Positions 9,043 to 18,125 are shown, counted from the stretch's first letter. The stretch is 64,000 bases of DNA from Eubacterium sp. (GCA_017480495.1 JAFVAQ010000026.1:24635-88634); one strand, 5' to 3'. A program made the numbers and translations. The notes: generated by a model not told the origin, from the sequence alone.

Positions 9043-10289
9043 TCTACTTTACTCACCTCGACCTTCACACTATATGAATCATTGATCTCATATATATCCT
9101 TCGTGTCAAAATCAACAGTCATTTCATTTTCGCCTATATTCAAATCCTTAACGTTGATGCGAGGGTTGATATCATCAATTGTAAGTCCTGTTATATCCTC
9201 TTCAAAGCCGTTTAGCTTAACCTTGATGTTGTCAGGAGAAACGATGTCATAATTATAATCTGGATTTCCACCTATGATGCGTATCTTATTCTTTGCAACA
9301 GTAATATCCAGCTCCTTCATCGCCTCGATCTCCACATTGACCGCAAGATCACTTACGCTCTCATCCGCAAGGAATATGTCATTAGACAGATAATTAGTAA
9401 GATCAATATTCTTCTCAATATTTGTATCTGCATCAGTTACTATAATATCATTGATATCTATAGAATCAATACTTTCCAGGTCTTCTGGAGCACCTGCAAT
9501 AACGATTGAGGATGGCTCATAATTAATAGCCTTTATTCCATATCCATCCTTAAGCTTGCCGGCTGTATTTACATTTATATTTACAGTCTTCGTCTGGTAT
9601 ATAGGTACATTTACGCTTACTGTGCTTGCTGAAAGGGAAATGTTATCCTTCTGAACAGCTGAACCGTAACCATCTATGCATCCAAGATTTACTATCTCGA
9701 CTATGTCTTTCTCTGCACCAGAAACATCAATTACTGCCCTGGCTTCAACTATGTTTGCCAGCACCGACTCAGGGCCTGTAACAGTGACCATATTTGGAGT
9801 AGGAACAGGGTTTCCTGCAGCATACCCCTCCTTGGCGTCGCCTGTAGTAATAACTCTGACCGGAATACTCTTCTCCGATTCCTCCTCTATACTGAGTGTT
9901 ACGTACTGATTTACAGGAGTAATTGTCAGCTTCTTAGCTGAAGAGTTAGGTATATTCGAATTGGTAATTACATCGATAGTTGTTGAGTTAGTAACCGAGA
10001 GATGTGACAGATCCGCGGTCGCCACGAAGTCATTTGCCTCAAGATTCTCCACTATCGATCTTGGTCCACGAACTATTATTTCAACAGATTCACCATCCGT
10101 TACATTATAGAGATTGCCATTTGCAATAATGGAATCCCCATTTATCATCTCAACCGGAATATCCGAAATAGTTTTTGTGACAACACCATCCTCGTAGTTC
10201 ATTACTACAAACCACATGAGAAATGCAATCAGCAGAGCCAGCAGCTTCAGTCCGATATTGTCAAAAATGTTTTTCTTCTTTTCCTTCAC
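9039..10289 (-). CDS. cdaR: CdaR/YbbR-domain regulator of c-di-AMP synthase
   Basis: Single-pass membrane protein whose extracellular YbbR repeats modulate CdaA. The 416 residues begin with a short basic cytoplasmic tail, a TM helix at about 12-29 (IGLKLLALLIAFLMWFVVMN), then several YbbR-type beta repeats, each with a segment such as VTGPESVLANI or IRGPRSIV-like V(R)GPRSIVENL. It starts 2 bases after the cdaA stop, the usual cdaA-cdaR order; glmM, which often follows in Firmicutes, is replaced here by sir2. The assignment rests on position plus the TM-YbbR pattern and is firm. Confidence 0.93.
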   Translation of the reverse strand: MKEKKKNIFDNIGLKLLALLIAFLMWFVVMNYEDGVVTKTISDIPVEMINGDSIIANGNLYNVTDGESVEIIVRGPRSIVENLEANDFVATADLSHLSVTNSTTIDVITNSNIPNSSAKKLTITPVNQYVTLSIEEESEKSIPVRVITTGDAKEGYAAGNPVPTPNMVTVTGPESVLANIVEARAVIDVSGAEKDIVEIVNLGCIDGYGSAVQKDNISLSASTVSVNVPIYQTKTVNINVNTAGKLKDGYGIKAINYEPSSIVIAGAPEDLESIDSIDINDIIVTDADTNIEKNIDLTNYLSNDIFLADESVSDLAVNVEIEAMKELDITVAKNKIRIIGGNPDYNYDIVSPDNIKVKLNGFEEDITGLTIDDINPRINVKDLNIGENEMTVDFDTKDIYEINDSYSVKVEVSKVE

Positions 10290-10291
10290 TG

Positions 10292-11161
10292 CTACTGCCC
10301 TCCCTTCTTCAGGATGTTGGTCACAGCAGGTCTGTCATCTTTTGGAGGTTCCAGCTTGGACAGCTGACGTCTAAGTCCATCCTCATCAAGATCCTGATAA
10401 AGCTGACCCTTGTATGCAACAGATATACCGCCTGTCTCTTCTGAAACTATGATAGTCATACTATCTGAAACCTCACTAATTCCGAGACCAGCTCTATGTC
10501 TGGTACCCAGAGACTTGGCTATATTCTTATTATCAGTAAGTGGCAGGTAGCAGGTAGCCGCTGCAACTCTATTCTTCTGAATAATAACCGCACCATCATG
10601 AAGCGGTGTGTTCTTCTCAAAAATATTGATAAGAAGCTGCTGAGATACAACCGACTCCAGCTTGATACCTGTATCAATATATTCACCCATTGGTGTATCG
10701 TGTTCTATAACTATCAGCGCACCCGTCTTATCCTTTGCGAGCTGAACTGATGTTTTTACCAGCTCATATATGGTCTTGTCGTTAAGAGCCTTTTCATCAT
10801 TATTCTTACTTGCAAATGAACTAAAGAATCTGGAAATAATATTCTTTCTACCCAGCTCGTCCAGCGCACGTCTAAGCTCTGGCTGGAACAGAACAACGAT
10901 TGCGAGCAGGAATACATTTATCAAGTTCTTGGCAATCCACAGAATGGTATTCAGCTTTACGATGGCCGCAAAAATGAGAAAAAGAGCCACCACAACTACA
11001 CCCTTTACCAGGGTCCATGCTCGGCTCGTTTTCACCCACAATAACAAGTGGTAAATAATATATGCAATTATGATGATATCCAACACATCTGTCCACTTAA
11101 GGTCTGGGAAATATATCCCGCTCAGATATGTATGGATAAAGGTACTAATTGCTTCCATCAA
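10292..11161 (-). CDS. cdaA: Diadenylate cyclase CdaA
   Basis: Condenses two ATP to c-di-AMP, an essential signal for potassium and wall homeostasis in Firmicutes. The 289-residue protein has three N-terminal TM helices (about 24-44, 52-68, 74-93), then the DAC domain with the catalytic motifs DGA (189-191, in PLHDGAVII) and RHR (221-223, in GTRHRAGLG). RBS AGGTGGG is present. It is followed within 2 bases by cdaR and preceded within 17 bases by a membrane protein gene on the same strand. Confidence 0.97.
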   Translation of the reverse strand: MMEAISTFIHTYLSGIYFPDLKWTDVLDIIIIAYIIYHLLLWVKTSRAWTLVKGVVVVALFLIFAAIVKLNTILWIAKNLINVFLLAIVVLFQPELRRALDELGRKNIISRFFSSFASKNNDEKALNDKTIYELVKTSVQLAKDKTGALIVIEHDTPMGEYIDTGIKLESVVSQQLLINIFEKNTPLHDGAVIIQKNRVAAATCYLPLTDNKNIAKSLGTRHRAGLGISEVSDSMTIIVSEETGGISVAYKGQLYQDLDEDGLRRQLSKLEPPKDDRPAVTNILKKGGQ

Positions 11162-11178
11162 CTACCCACCTTTATTTA

Positions 11179-12099
11179 TTACTTATCCTCTTTCGCTGTC
11201 TTCTCTGAATCTATCTTCGGTACAGCCTTGACATAATAGTAATAGTCATCATCCTCAAACTGTACCCTTTCTGTATGCTGATAATCCAGGATACCCTGTC
11301 CAAATCTAACGATCAGTGCCAGGATTCCACCTACTATACTACCAACTAAAACCATCTGTATAGCAACATCATGATGTGTAATATAGCCCGCCAGGATTGC
11401 TCCGAGAATATTCACTACGACACCCGCAGCCATAGCTATATAAAGCGCATAGCTATATGTGAACTTAGCAAGCACGCCAATAACAATGATTGTTATCACA
11501 AATGCTATAACTGTTGTATAAAGTTCCTTGTTACTTACGAGAACACCTGACAGCTGCTTAACTGCCTCGATCTCATTTTCAGCTGATTCTGTTTTCAGAA
11601 GCTCATGCACCTCAGCTGCACAAACTGAGAAGAAGTAAAGTACAACTCCACAAGCTGCAGGAATAGCACCGGCCAGACCTGCTATAACACCGATAATTAT
11701 CGGAGCAGCAAATGGTATATGAAGCACATAGAAAACAGGAACCAAAAGTACTAAGTATGAATACTTAGGGAAGAATCTTGCAAATACGGCATAAATGATT
11801 ACAAACAGAACCACAAATACTGCTCCCAGCTCTAAGGATACAGAGAAGGAATGAAGTGTCATAACAACTCCCGCCATAAAGAACATGAAGCCGTCTGGCA
11901 GAAGTGCGCATAAAACAGCTAGAAGTATAGTAACCTCTGGCTTGGATGCAAGGCTGTTATAGCCGAACATCTTCTGTATTGAAATGAATACTATAAGTGC
12001 CCAAACGAATCTGAGGATAGGAGTAATTATTTCATCCTGCTTCCTGCAGATATCTCTAAGCTTATTCTTCGCGTTGATTATCGCCTGCACTATCCTCAC
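11179..12099 (-). CDS. Polytopic membrane protein of unknown function
   Basis: The protein has 306 residues and about seven to nine predicted TM helices from residue 27 to about 270, many rich in Val, Ala and Ile, followed by a short acidic-aromatic cytoplasmic tail (FEDDDYYYYVKAVPKI). I do not recognise a named family; homologues seem to be a Lachnospiraceae-type conserved membrane protein, but that is recollection, not a search. It overlaps the upstream gene by 38 bases and lies 17 bases before cdaA, so it is very likely part of the cdaA operon and may act with c-di-AMP signalling or the envelope. Confidence 0.8.
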   Translation of the reverse strand: MRIVQAIINAKNKLRDICRKQDEIITPILRFVWALIVFISIQKMFGYNSLASKPEVTILLAVLCALLPDGFMFFMAGVVMTLHSFSVSLELGAVFVVLFVIIYAVFARFFPKYSYLVLLVPVFYVLHIPFAAPIIIGVIAGLAGAIPAACGVVLYFFSVCAAEVHELLKTESAENEIEAVKQLSGVLVSNKELYTTVIAFVITIIVIGVLAKFTYSYALYIAMAAGVVVNILGAILAGYITHHDVAIQMVLVGSIVGGILALIVRFGQGILDYQHTERVQFEDDDYYYYVKAVPKIDSEKTAKEDK

Positions 12100-12583
12100 T
12101 CCTTTCTACTGGCATCTCTTCATCTAATTCATCGAAATCTCCACCGATACTACTGTAAACCTTTACACGTCCCTTAAGTACATCACTGTGGGCATCTTCC
12201 TTTTCATACAGCTTGATCAGTTTTCTAAGCATCCTGTTGTATTTAACAAGTCCCGGTCTAGCCTTCGAATATTTATAATTGTAAACAATAAAACCATATA
12301 TATAGAATACAACCATTACTATTACATAACCGACCATGAGTCGTGAGATTAGTTTGAAGTAATCAACGTGATTCAGATCCGCCATAATCTTCTCAAACTT
12401 AAGCAGTATATATACCGCAACTGTCAGCCAGTAAGCAAAGGTCGCAACAATAAGAGTCTTCAGGCAGCCATACTTAACGTAATCCTCTTTGTAGAAGTTA
12501 CTCATAGCCAGGCCATCAAACTCTTCGTTTTGCTCATATATAGTGACTTTCGTCATTAGTTTTATCTTTTCTTCATCTAGCAT
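12062..12583 (-). CDS. Small membrane protein of unknown function, first gene of the cdaA string
   Basis: 173 residues: a short cytoplasmic N terminus, two TM helices (about 42-62 and 83-105), then a basic stretch and an acidic C terminus (GDFDELDEEMPVERSEDSAGDN). No family recognised. Its last 38 bases overlap the start of the next gene, giving tight coupling. The RBS (AGGAGATAT, just upstream of the ATG at 12583) supports the start. The 87-base gap to thrS (12584-12670) holds nothing I can name. Confidence 0.75.
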   Translation of the reverse strand: MLDEEKIKLMTKVTIYEQNEEFDGLAMSNFYKEDYVKYGCLKTLIVATFAYWLTVAVYILLKFEKIMADLNHVDYFKLISRLMVGYVIVMVVFYIYGFIVYNYKYSKARPGLVKYNRMLRKLIKLYEKEDAHSDVLKGRVKVYSSIGGDFDELDEEMPVERSEDSAGDNQREE

Positions 12584-12670
12584 TCTATATCTCCTAAAGG
12601 AACACCATACACGTCAATATGATATTCCATCTAGAGTTAAAAATCAAGGGGCGAGGGCGTTCTAGTTTGA

Positions 12671-14482
12671 CTAAATAGTATCAATAAGGTCCAGAGTATG
12701 CTCCTCTATCTGCTTCTTACAAAGCTGAACAAATGTATCCAGTGGAACTCCATTCATCTGCTTGTTACCTCTGACATTGACAGAAACTGTATTCTCCTCA
12801 GCTTCCTTATCTCCAAGTACCAGAATATATGGCTCCTTGAACTTCTTGAAGCCCTTTATCTTTGTCTTCATATTTTCATCTGAATAGTCAGCCTCAACTC
12901 TTATCCCGGCCTTTCTCAGAGTCTTCTCAACCTGCTTAGCATACTCATTATGCTCAGGACGAATAGGAACTATACCAACCTGATAAGGTGACATCCAGAA
13001 TGGAAATGCTCCCTTGAAGTTCTCGATAAGGATACCAATAAATCTCTCAAAGGAACCGAAGATAGCTCTGTGAATCATAACAGGTCTCTTCTGTGTTCCA
13101 TCTGCTGCAACATATCTAAGGTCAAAGTTAAGCGGAAGCTGGAAGTCAAGCTGAATAGTACCCATCTGCCACTCACGGCCAATGCAGTCCTTCATCTTAA
13201 GGTCGATCTTAGGACCATAGAAAGCTCCATCACCTTCATTTATCTCATATCCGCCTTCACCGTACTTCTTATCAAGTATTCTCTTAAGTGACGCTTCAGC
13301 TGTATCCCACAGTTCTGGCTCACCCATGAAGTCATCCGGTCTTGTAGAAAGCTCAGCCTCATATGTAAGACCAAAGGTTTCATAGATATGCTTAGCTATA
13401 TCCATGATATCGCCGATCTCATCCTCGATCATATCCTCTGTAAGGAAAGTATGATCATCATCCTGGTGGAACATTTGAACTCTGAAGAGGCCATTTAACT
13501 CACCACTCTTCTCGCGGCGGTGAATAACCTGAGTCTCACTATATCTAATTGGAAGCTCCTTGTAGCTGTGAAGTCCATTCTTATATACATTTATTGCATT
13601 AGGACAGTTCATAGGCTTGATAGCATACTGGATGTCTGTGTCGATAACCTCTTCACCTGTCTCTTCATCTGTAGAAGCATTTGTAACAAGGAACATATTC
13701 TCCTTGTAATGTCCCCAGTGACCAGAGGTTTCCCAAAGATTCTTGTGATTTATAACTGGAGCAAGAATTTCCTGATAGCCATATTCCTCATGCAGATCTC
13801 TCCAGAAGCTCTGGATAGCGTTGTACATTTTGAAACCTCTTGGGAGCCAGTATGGCATACCTGGTGCTGATTCGTCGAACATGAAGAGCTCCTGCTCAGG
13901 ACCGATCTTCTTGTGATCACGTTCCATTGCTTCCTTAACAAAATCAAGATGAGCCTTAAGCTCCTGCTTAGATGGGAAGCAGTACATATATATTCTCTGA
14001 AGCTGATCATTTTTCTCATTACCTCTCCAGTAGGAACCGGAAACAGACTTAATCTTGTAGGATACATTCATAAGCTCCTGTGAGTTGGAGATATGAGGTC
14101 CACGACAAAGATCTACGAAATCCTCACCTGTATAGTAGATAGTTATCTTCTCATCTGCTGGAAGATCATTTATAAGCTCAACCTTGTACTTCTGATCCTT
14201 GAATATCTCAAGCGCCTCTTCCTTAGATACTTCCTTGCATATCCAGTCCTCACGACGCTTCAGAATCTCACGCATCTTATCCTCTATAGCCTTGTGATCA
14301 TCATTTGTGATTGTTCTTGGGAGCATGAAATCATAATAGAAACCGTCATCTATCTGTGGTCCGATTGCTATCTGTACATTCTCCTTACCAAAGATTTCCA
14401 TAACAGCCTTAGCCATTATATGTGCCATTGAATGTCTGTAAACACTCAGGAAGTACTCCTTCTTCTCATCCTTATCGCTCAT
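12671..14482 (-). CDS. thrS: Threonyl-tRNA synthetase lacking the TGS domain
   Basis: Charges tRNA-Thr. The 603-residue protein starts at the editing domain (YRHSMAHIMAKAV at about 15-27, where the HxxxH site lies) and has no N-terminal TGS domain, so it is about 40-60 residues shorter than the common form. The catalytic core shows the zinc-ligand MNCPN, class II motif 2 (HRREKSGELNGLFRVQ), motif 3 (IHRAIFGSFERFIG) and a C-terminal anticodon domain. The start is certain: GGAGG lies 8 bases upstream. It is controlled by a T-box leader immediately upstream. Confidence 0.97.
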   Translation of the reverse strand: MSDKDEKKEYFLSVYRHSMAHIMAKAVMEIFGKENVQIAIGPQIDDGFYYDFMLPRTITNDDHKAIEDKMREILKRREDWICKEVSKEEALEIFKDQKYKVELINDLPADEKITIYYTGEDFVDLCRGPHISNSQELMNVSYKIKSVSGSYWRGNEKNDQLQRIYMYCFPSKQELKAHLDFVKEAMERDHKKIGPEQELFMFDESAPGMPYWLPRGFKMYNAIQSFWRDLHEEYGYQEILAPVINHKNLWETSGHWGHYKENMFLVTNASTDEETGEEVIDTDIQYAIKPMNCPNAINVYKNGLHSYKELPIRYSETQVIHRREKSGELNGLFRVQMFHQDDDHTFLTEDMIEDEIGDIMDIAKHIYETFGLTYEAELSTRPDDFMGEPELWDTAEASLKRILDKKYGEGGYEINEGDGAFYGPKIDLKMKDCIGREWQMGTIQLDFQLPLNFDLRYVAADGTQKRPVMIHRAIFGSFERFIGILIENFKGAFPFWMSPYQVGIVPIRPEHNEYAKQVEKTLRKAGIRVEADYSDENMKTKIKGFKKFKEPYILVLGDKEAEENTVSVNVRGNKQMNGVPLDTFVQLCKKQIEEHTLDLIDTI

Positions 14483-14536
14483 TTTTCTTTCCTCCTATTC
14501 TTTATCCCTATTTGCACACTCATTTGTACTGTAATA

Positions 14537-14848
14537 TAAAAATCCCTCACACATATATTTATGTGTAAGGGACGTATTATCACGCGGTTCCACCCTTATT
14601 GCTATATACAGGAAATGTCATATAGCCTCTCATTATGATTATAACGGAATCACCGTATCCATTTCATATTATGCAAATGAGAACCGTCCCCATTTGCATA
14701 TATGCAAAAGAGAAACGTCCCTATTTGCACAATTACTAAGGATCCCTCAGAGGTAGTATCCGGTTGTTATAAGTTGCGGGGTTCTCAGCCTCTCCCCACT
14801 CTCTGTAAGCTTATCAAAAACAAAGGGACATGTCCTCTTTCGACAGTT
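14537..14848 (-). promoter_or_regulatory. T-box riboswitch of thrS
   Basis: The leader senses uncharged tRNA-Thr and switches between termination and read-through. On the minus strand it has a stem I region with AGAGAGTGGGGAG and its partner AACCCC (14778-14804), ACT and ACC threonine codons at 14752-14757 in the specifier position (which one is read cannot be decided by eye), the conserved T-box AAGGGTGGAACCGCG (14583-14597), and a terminator CCCTTACACAT/ATGTGTGAGGG (14544-14571) followed by TTTTT. Between stem I and the T-box, where stems II/III usually lie, are two REP-like palindromes (14671-14731). Confidence 0.93.
14671..14731. repeat. Two GAACCGTCCC-type palindromes inside the T-box leader
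   Basis: First unit 14671-14699: ATGCAAAT arms around GAGAACCGTCCCC, closing with ATTTGCAT. Second unit 14700-14731: TATGCAAA arms around AGAGAAACGTCCCT, closing with ATTTGCAC. The core matches the repeats at 4504-4651, but the arm sequence differs (GCAAAT here, GAGTAAAT there) while staying self-complementary, the hallmark of a mobile palindromic element. Confidence 0.8.
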
Positions 14849-14854
14849 TCATAT

Positions 14855-14883
14855 ATAATAGCATTTAAGTTTCGTCTTGTAAA
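14855..14883 (-). promoter_or_regulatory. Promoter of thrS
   Basis: On the minus strand TTTACA (14878-14883), a 17-base spacer and TATTAT (14855-14860) precede the T-box leader, placing the start of the transcript near 14848. Confidence 0.65.
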
Positions 14884-14918
14884 GTTTGTTTCTTGAACAA
14901 TGGAAATGCTATCAACTT

Positions 14919-15695
14919 CTAAATATCTATTTTCTTCTTCTGCTGGCCGGCCGTCATGGCTACCACCTGTTCTCTTGGAAGTAGTCTCGTACCCCATACA
15001 GCGAGCTTCATTCTTAACGTTGGAACTATAACCACCTTGCGTTTATTAAACATCTGTTTTAAGGCATAGGTGACGCAATCATCTGCAGATATTCCCCTAA
15101 GCGCAAATTCAACATTTGCAACCTCATTAAACTCTGTATCTACTGGACCTGGGCAGAGGCAGCCAACATATATATCGCTCCCCTCTTCCTTCAGCTCTCT
15201 AGCAATAGCCTGAGTAATGCTGGACACATAAGCCTTCGAAGCGTAGTAGGTCGCCATATATGGCCCTGCCGGAAATAGCCCCGCCGAAGATGCAACGTTA
15301 AGTATATATCCTCCAGTCGCCTTAGACGACTTCAGCTTCTGAAGCATCATCTTCAGCAGAAGATGCATACCCGTAACATTAACATCTATTATCTGAAGAT
15401 CCTTATTAGCATCCGTCTCATAGAATCTTCCGCAGTCTCCCAGACCAGCATTATTTATAAATACATCTATATTAAGATCAATCGTCTCAGTAATAACCCG
15501 AACGCACTCATCGCGTTTACTGAGATCAGCATCTATTATTATACTTTGGGTCCGAATAGCTTTTTGAACCTGTTCCAAACGTTCTCTACGTCTGGCTACT
15601 AAGATAAGCTTGTAGCCTCTTTCTGATAATTGCTTTGCAAATTCAAACCCCAGTCCACTACTGGCACCAGTTACCAAAGCATATGAATCATTCAT
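14919..15695 (-). CDS. Short-chain dehydrogenase/reductase (SDR)
   Basis: Classical SDR of 258 residues: NAD(P)-binding TGASSGLG (9-16), basic residues after beta-2 (ARRRER, 35-39) that favour NADPH, NNAG (81-84), catalytic serine in VASSAG (134-139) and YxxxK at Y150-K154, then CPGPVDTEF. Substrate unknown; sequence style is like DltE/YqjQ-type oxidoreductases, which is only an impression. It ends just upstream of the thrS promoter and is preceded by a possible 30-residue ORF and the large unknown gene on the same strand. Confidence 0.92.
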   Translation of the reverse strand: MNDSYALVTGASSGLGFEFAKQLSERGYKLILVARRRERLEQVQKAIRTQSIIIDADLSKRDECVRVITETIDLNIDVFINNAGLGDCGRFYETDANKDLQIIDVNVTGMHLLLKMMLQKLKSSKATGGYILNVASSAGLFPAGPYMATYYASKAYVSSITQAIARELKEEGSDIYVGCLCPGPVDTEFNEVANVEFALRGISADDCVTYALKQMFNKRKVVIVPTLRMKLAVWGTRLLPREQVVAMTAGQQKKKIDI

Positions 15696-15716
15696 TATAC
15701 TTTTACCTCTTTATAT

Positions 15717-15809
15717 TCAAAATTTACCTTTACTCTGAACTCTTTGCTTAGCATTATTTATCATTTCAATCAGCTCAGGAGTGTCTTCTTCTGCATTGTA
15801 ATCTCTCAT
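15717..15809 (-). CDS. Possible 30-residue small protein
   Basis: An ATG at 15809 opens a frame of 30 codons ending in TGA, reading MRDYNAEEDTPELIEMI and so on to QSKGKF; it is acidic at the start, basic at the end and could form one amphipathic helix. GGAAG lies about 9 bases upstream. It sits between the large unknown protein and the SDR gene, 21 bases after the former's stop. No homology known to me; a chance ORF is possible. Confidence 0.35.
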   Translation of the reverse strand: MRDYNAEEDTPELIEMINNAKQRVQSKGKF

Positions 15810-15830
15810 ATTGATTTGCTTCCTTCTATT

Positions 15831-17921
15831 TTATACACGTGGACCAGCCTGAACATTAGGCTTGATTCTTCCCTCCAGGACATCTATACGATGCTTTGTA
15901 GCCTCGTTTGATCTGCCCTCCAGAGATACTGTTTTTTCACTAAAGAGTCTATGATAAGCATTTGTACGAACCTCATTTGTTCTATTAACAAGCTTATCAG
16001 CCAGTGCCTGTCCTATTTTACCCGTCTTGGCCAAAATAGCCAGAACATCAAGCGTCTCATTAAAATGTTCCTGCTGCGTATCTGTCATACGCTCACTCTT
16101 ACGACCCTTCATATACTTCTCTGTTTCCCTATACACCTTACCAAGTGTGTATCCCAGATTCAGAACATCAATATTGTCAGGATCCAGGTTATTTAGGGAT
16201 TTCATGTAAGCATTGAATCTCTTATAGTCATTACTTGCGCCATTGGAGGTCGGCATTATCTGTCCAAGCTCCTTCAGCTTTCTCAGAGCCTCTCTCTGAA
16301 GATCAGGTCTCGAATCAAACATAAATGGTTCTTCCATTCTATTCAATACTTTGAAAGCTCTGTTTTTATCTGCTATATCCTTTATTTCATCACTATTCCA
16401 AACCACCTGGTCACCCTGTTTTTTAGTAAACATACCTCTAAACACAGGATTTTTAATTACATCCTTGGCAGCTTTATCTATAGAATCAGGTCGAAAGGCT
16501 GGCCTTTTCTCAGGATCTTCTATTGCCATCGCCTTCTGTTTCCACTGATATGCCGCTACCACTTTAGCCAAATGTTCAGCTCCAGACTGTCCCATACCGC
16601 TTGATACAGGAGCTGAATGAAGCGCTATATACTTTTCAAATGCATCGGCATTTTCCAGAGTTTTCGCCTGATTGGCCATTATCTTCTCAGTTTCATCAGC
16701 AAAAAGCTTGCATTGTTTTTTTAGTGGAGCTCCGATATAAGGATTATCCTGAACCTTATTTAGTATCTGAGTTATAGTTTTTATATCATCATTAGCTCCA
16801 TTATTATATGCTGAATAAAGCTTCATATAATCCTCATCTGTAGGATTCTTCTTTTCAGCCACTCTATCGAGATTATCCATAAAAAATGTAACACGGTTCA
16901 GAATACCCTCGCCATATTCATTTGAAATAAATGACTTAATCTCCTCCTCATGCTCCAACATACCAGGATTATCATTTATCTGCTTTTGCAGATTAGTAAG
17001 TTCCTGCTTAAACTGCCTCATCTTTTGTATATATGGACCATTATTCTTAGCCTCCTGAACCATAGCTTTCATAGAATTAAGCGTTACAGCCTTTGAAAGC
17101 TCGTTCATTCTATTCGGCTCTATATTCACACCCTCTATTGGTTCATCTAATATTTCTCCGATCATGCCCTTCTTGAATCTTCCGGCCTGCGGCTGGGCAT
17201 TTACAATATTAATCTGATTGTTAGGCGCAGCATTCTGATTATTTGCATTTCTTCTAACCGGTCTAGCATGGTTAGGAACCTTAACAGGAACAGGATCATC
17301 ACTATCAAAGGATCTTCTTTGTGCTCCCGGATTATCAAAATACAACCTCTGTTCATATAAAGGCAGATTATTGGTTTTATCGAACTCTTCCACCGCCACA
17401 TTGTTGTTTTCATCGAACAGATATGAATTGATCATCTCCTTACCGCCGACGATCCTGCCATTATCTATGAAAAATTTCTTTATACTATCAGGCTGAAAAA
17501 AACCAGTTGCACCCATATGATTGATCTTAGGATCTACAATGTATATCTTGTTGTCATACATTACCTGCATAAGCTCCTGAAGCTTTTTCATCAGCTTGGT
17601 TGCATCGATGATAATATCTCTCATTTTTTCAGGATCTGAGCTTCTATTTCTAATTGCCTTTACATTAATAAGGTGATCAAACTCTGCCGCTGCACTGACA
17701 GCCTGTTTGAGAAGCTCATACTCTGGGTCAGGCTGACCATTATTTCTCCTAAAATTTTCTTTATATTTATCATCAGCTATCTTGTTTAATCTATTTTTAA
17801 AAGTCGACCAATAATTCCTAAGCTCATCTGCCAGGGGGTCCCCTTTTACCCAAAGCGTCATTTGAGCTACCATTTGAGATGTTGGATCATTTTTAAAATT
17901 TATCAGTTCCTGTCTTGGCAT
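15831..17921 (-). CDS. Large cytoplasmic protein of unknown function (orphan 1)
   Basis: 696 residues, no signal peptide or TM helix seen. It appears mostly alpha-helical: an N-terminal helical part (1-200), an Asn/Pro-rich linker at about 215-245 (NANNQNAAPNNQINIVNAQP), and a helical C-terminal part including AAYQWKQKAMAIEDPEKRPAF and DKAAKDVIKNPVFRGMF. I recognise no catalytic motif or named family. The start is supported by AAAGGAG 9 bases upstream. It is on its own promoter, which closely matches that of the second orphan at 24342-26585. The N terminus of both proteins has a short M-P/S-(R/K)...INF similarity. Function should not be guessed. Confidence 0.85.
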   Translation of the reverse strand: MPRQELINFKNDPTSQMVAQMTLWVKGDPLADELRNYWSTFKNRLNKIADDKYKENFRRNNGQPDPEYELLKQAVSAAAEFDHLINVKAIRNRSSDPEKMRDIIIDATKLMKKLQELMQVMYDNKIYIVDPKINHMGATGFFQPDSIKKFFIDNGRIVGGKEMINSYLFDENNNVAVEEFDKTNNLPLYEQRLYFDNPGAQRRSFDSDDPVPVKVPNHARPVRRNANNQNAAPNNQINIVNAQPQAGRFKKGMIGEILDEPIEGVNIEPNRMNELSKAVTLNSMKAMVQEAKNNGPYIQKMRQFKQELTNLQKQINDNPGMLEHEEEIKSFISNEYGEGILNRVTFFMDNLDRVAEKKNPTDEDYMKLYSAYNNGANDDIKTITQILNKVQDNPYIGAPLKKQCKLFADETEKIMANQAKTLENADAFEKYIALHSAPVSSGMGQSGAEHLAKVVAAYQWKQKAMAIEDPEKRPAFRPDSIDKAAKDVIKNPVFRGMFTKKQGDQVVWNSDEIKDIADKNRAFKVLNRMEEPFMFDSRPDLQREALRKLKELGQIMPTSNGASNDYKRFNAYMKSLNNLDPDNIDVLNLGYTLGKVYRETEKYMKGRKSERMTDTQQEHFNETLDVLAILAKTGKIGQALADKLVNRTNEVRTNAYHRLFSEKTVSLEGRSNEATKHRIDVLEGRIKPNVQAGPRV

Positions 17922-17978
17922 ATTTTTAACTCCTTTGTAAATACAATAACTCTTTTTAACTCTTTTGTCACATTGTAG

Positions 17979-18017
17979 TTATCATTATAAACTCTAAATA
18001 GCAACAAGAGCGCAACA
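17979..18017 (-). promoter_or_regulatory. Promoter of orphan 1, matching that of orphan 2
   Basis: On the gene strand TGTTGCGCTCTTGTT (18003-18017), a 13-base gap and TATAATGATAA (17979-17989). The same arrangement with 14/15 and 9/11 identities stands before the gene at 24342-26585. The -10 hexamer TATAAT is canonical but no good -35 hexamer lies 17 bases ahead, so the 15-base element probably replaces it (activator site or alternative sigma element). Confidence 0.6.
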
Positions 18018-18035
18018 CATAAAAAAATATTTATA

Positions 18036-18075
18036 ATTAAAAACCCCCGACCAGACAATTAGTCCAGCCAGGGGT
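18036..18075 (-). terminator. Terminator of the amino acid ABC transporter operon
   Basis: On the minus strand ACCCCUGGCUGGAC pairs over 14 positions (several G-U) with GUCUGGUCGGGGGU around a 5-base loop, followed by TTTTTAATT. Located about 50 bases after the stop at 18126. Confidence 0.88.
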
Positions 18076-18125
18076 ATATATCCTGTTATTTTATAATATA
18101 TTTAAGACCACATAATATCAAAGCC

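Noticed and set aside
14919-15695. Horizontal transfer of the SDR gene
   Set aside because: Base composition and codon style look like those of its neighbours and no mobile-element marks flank it.
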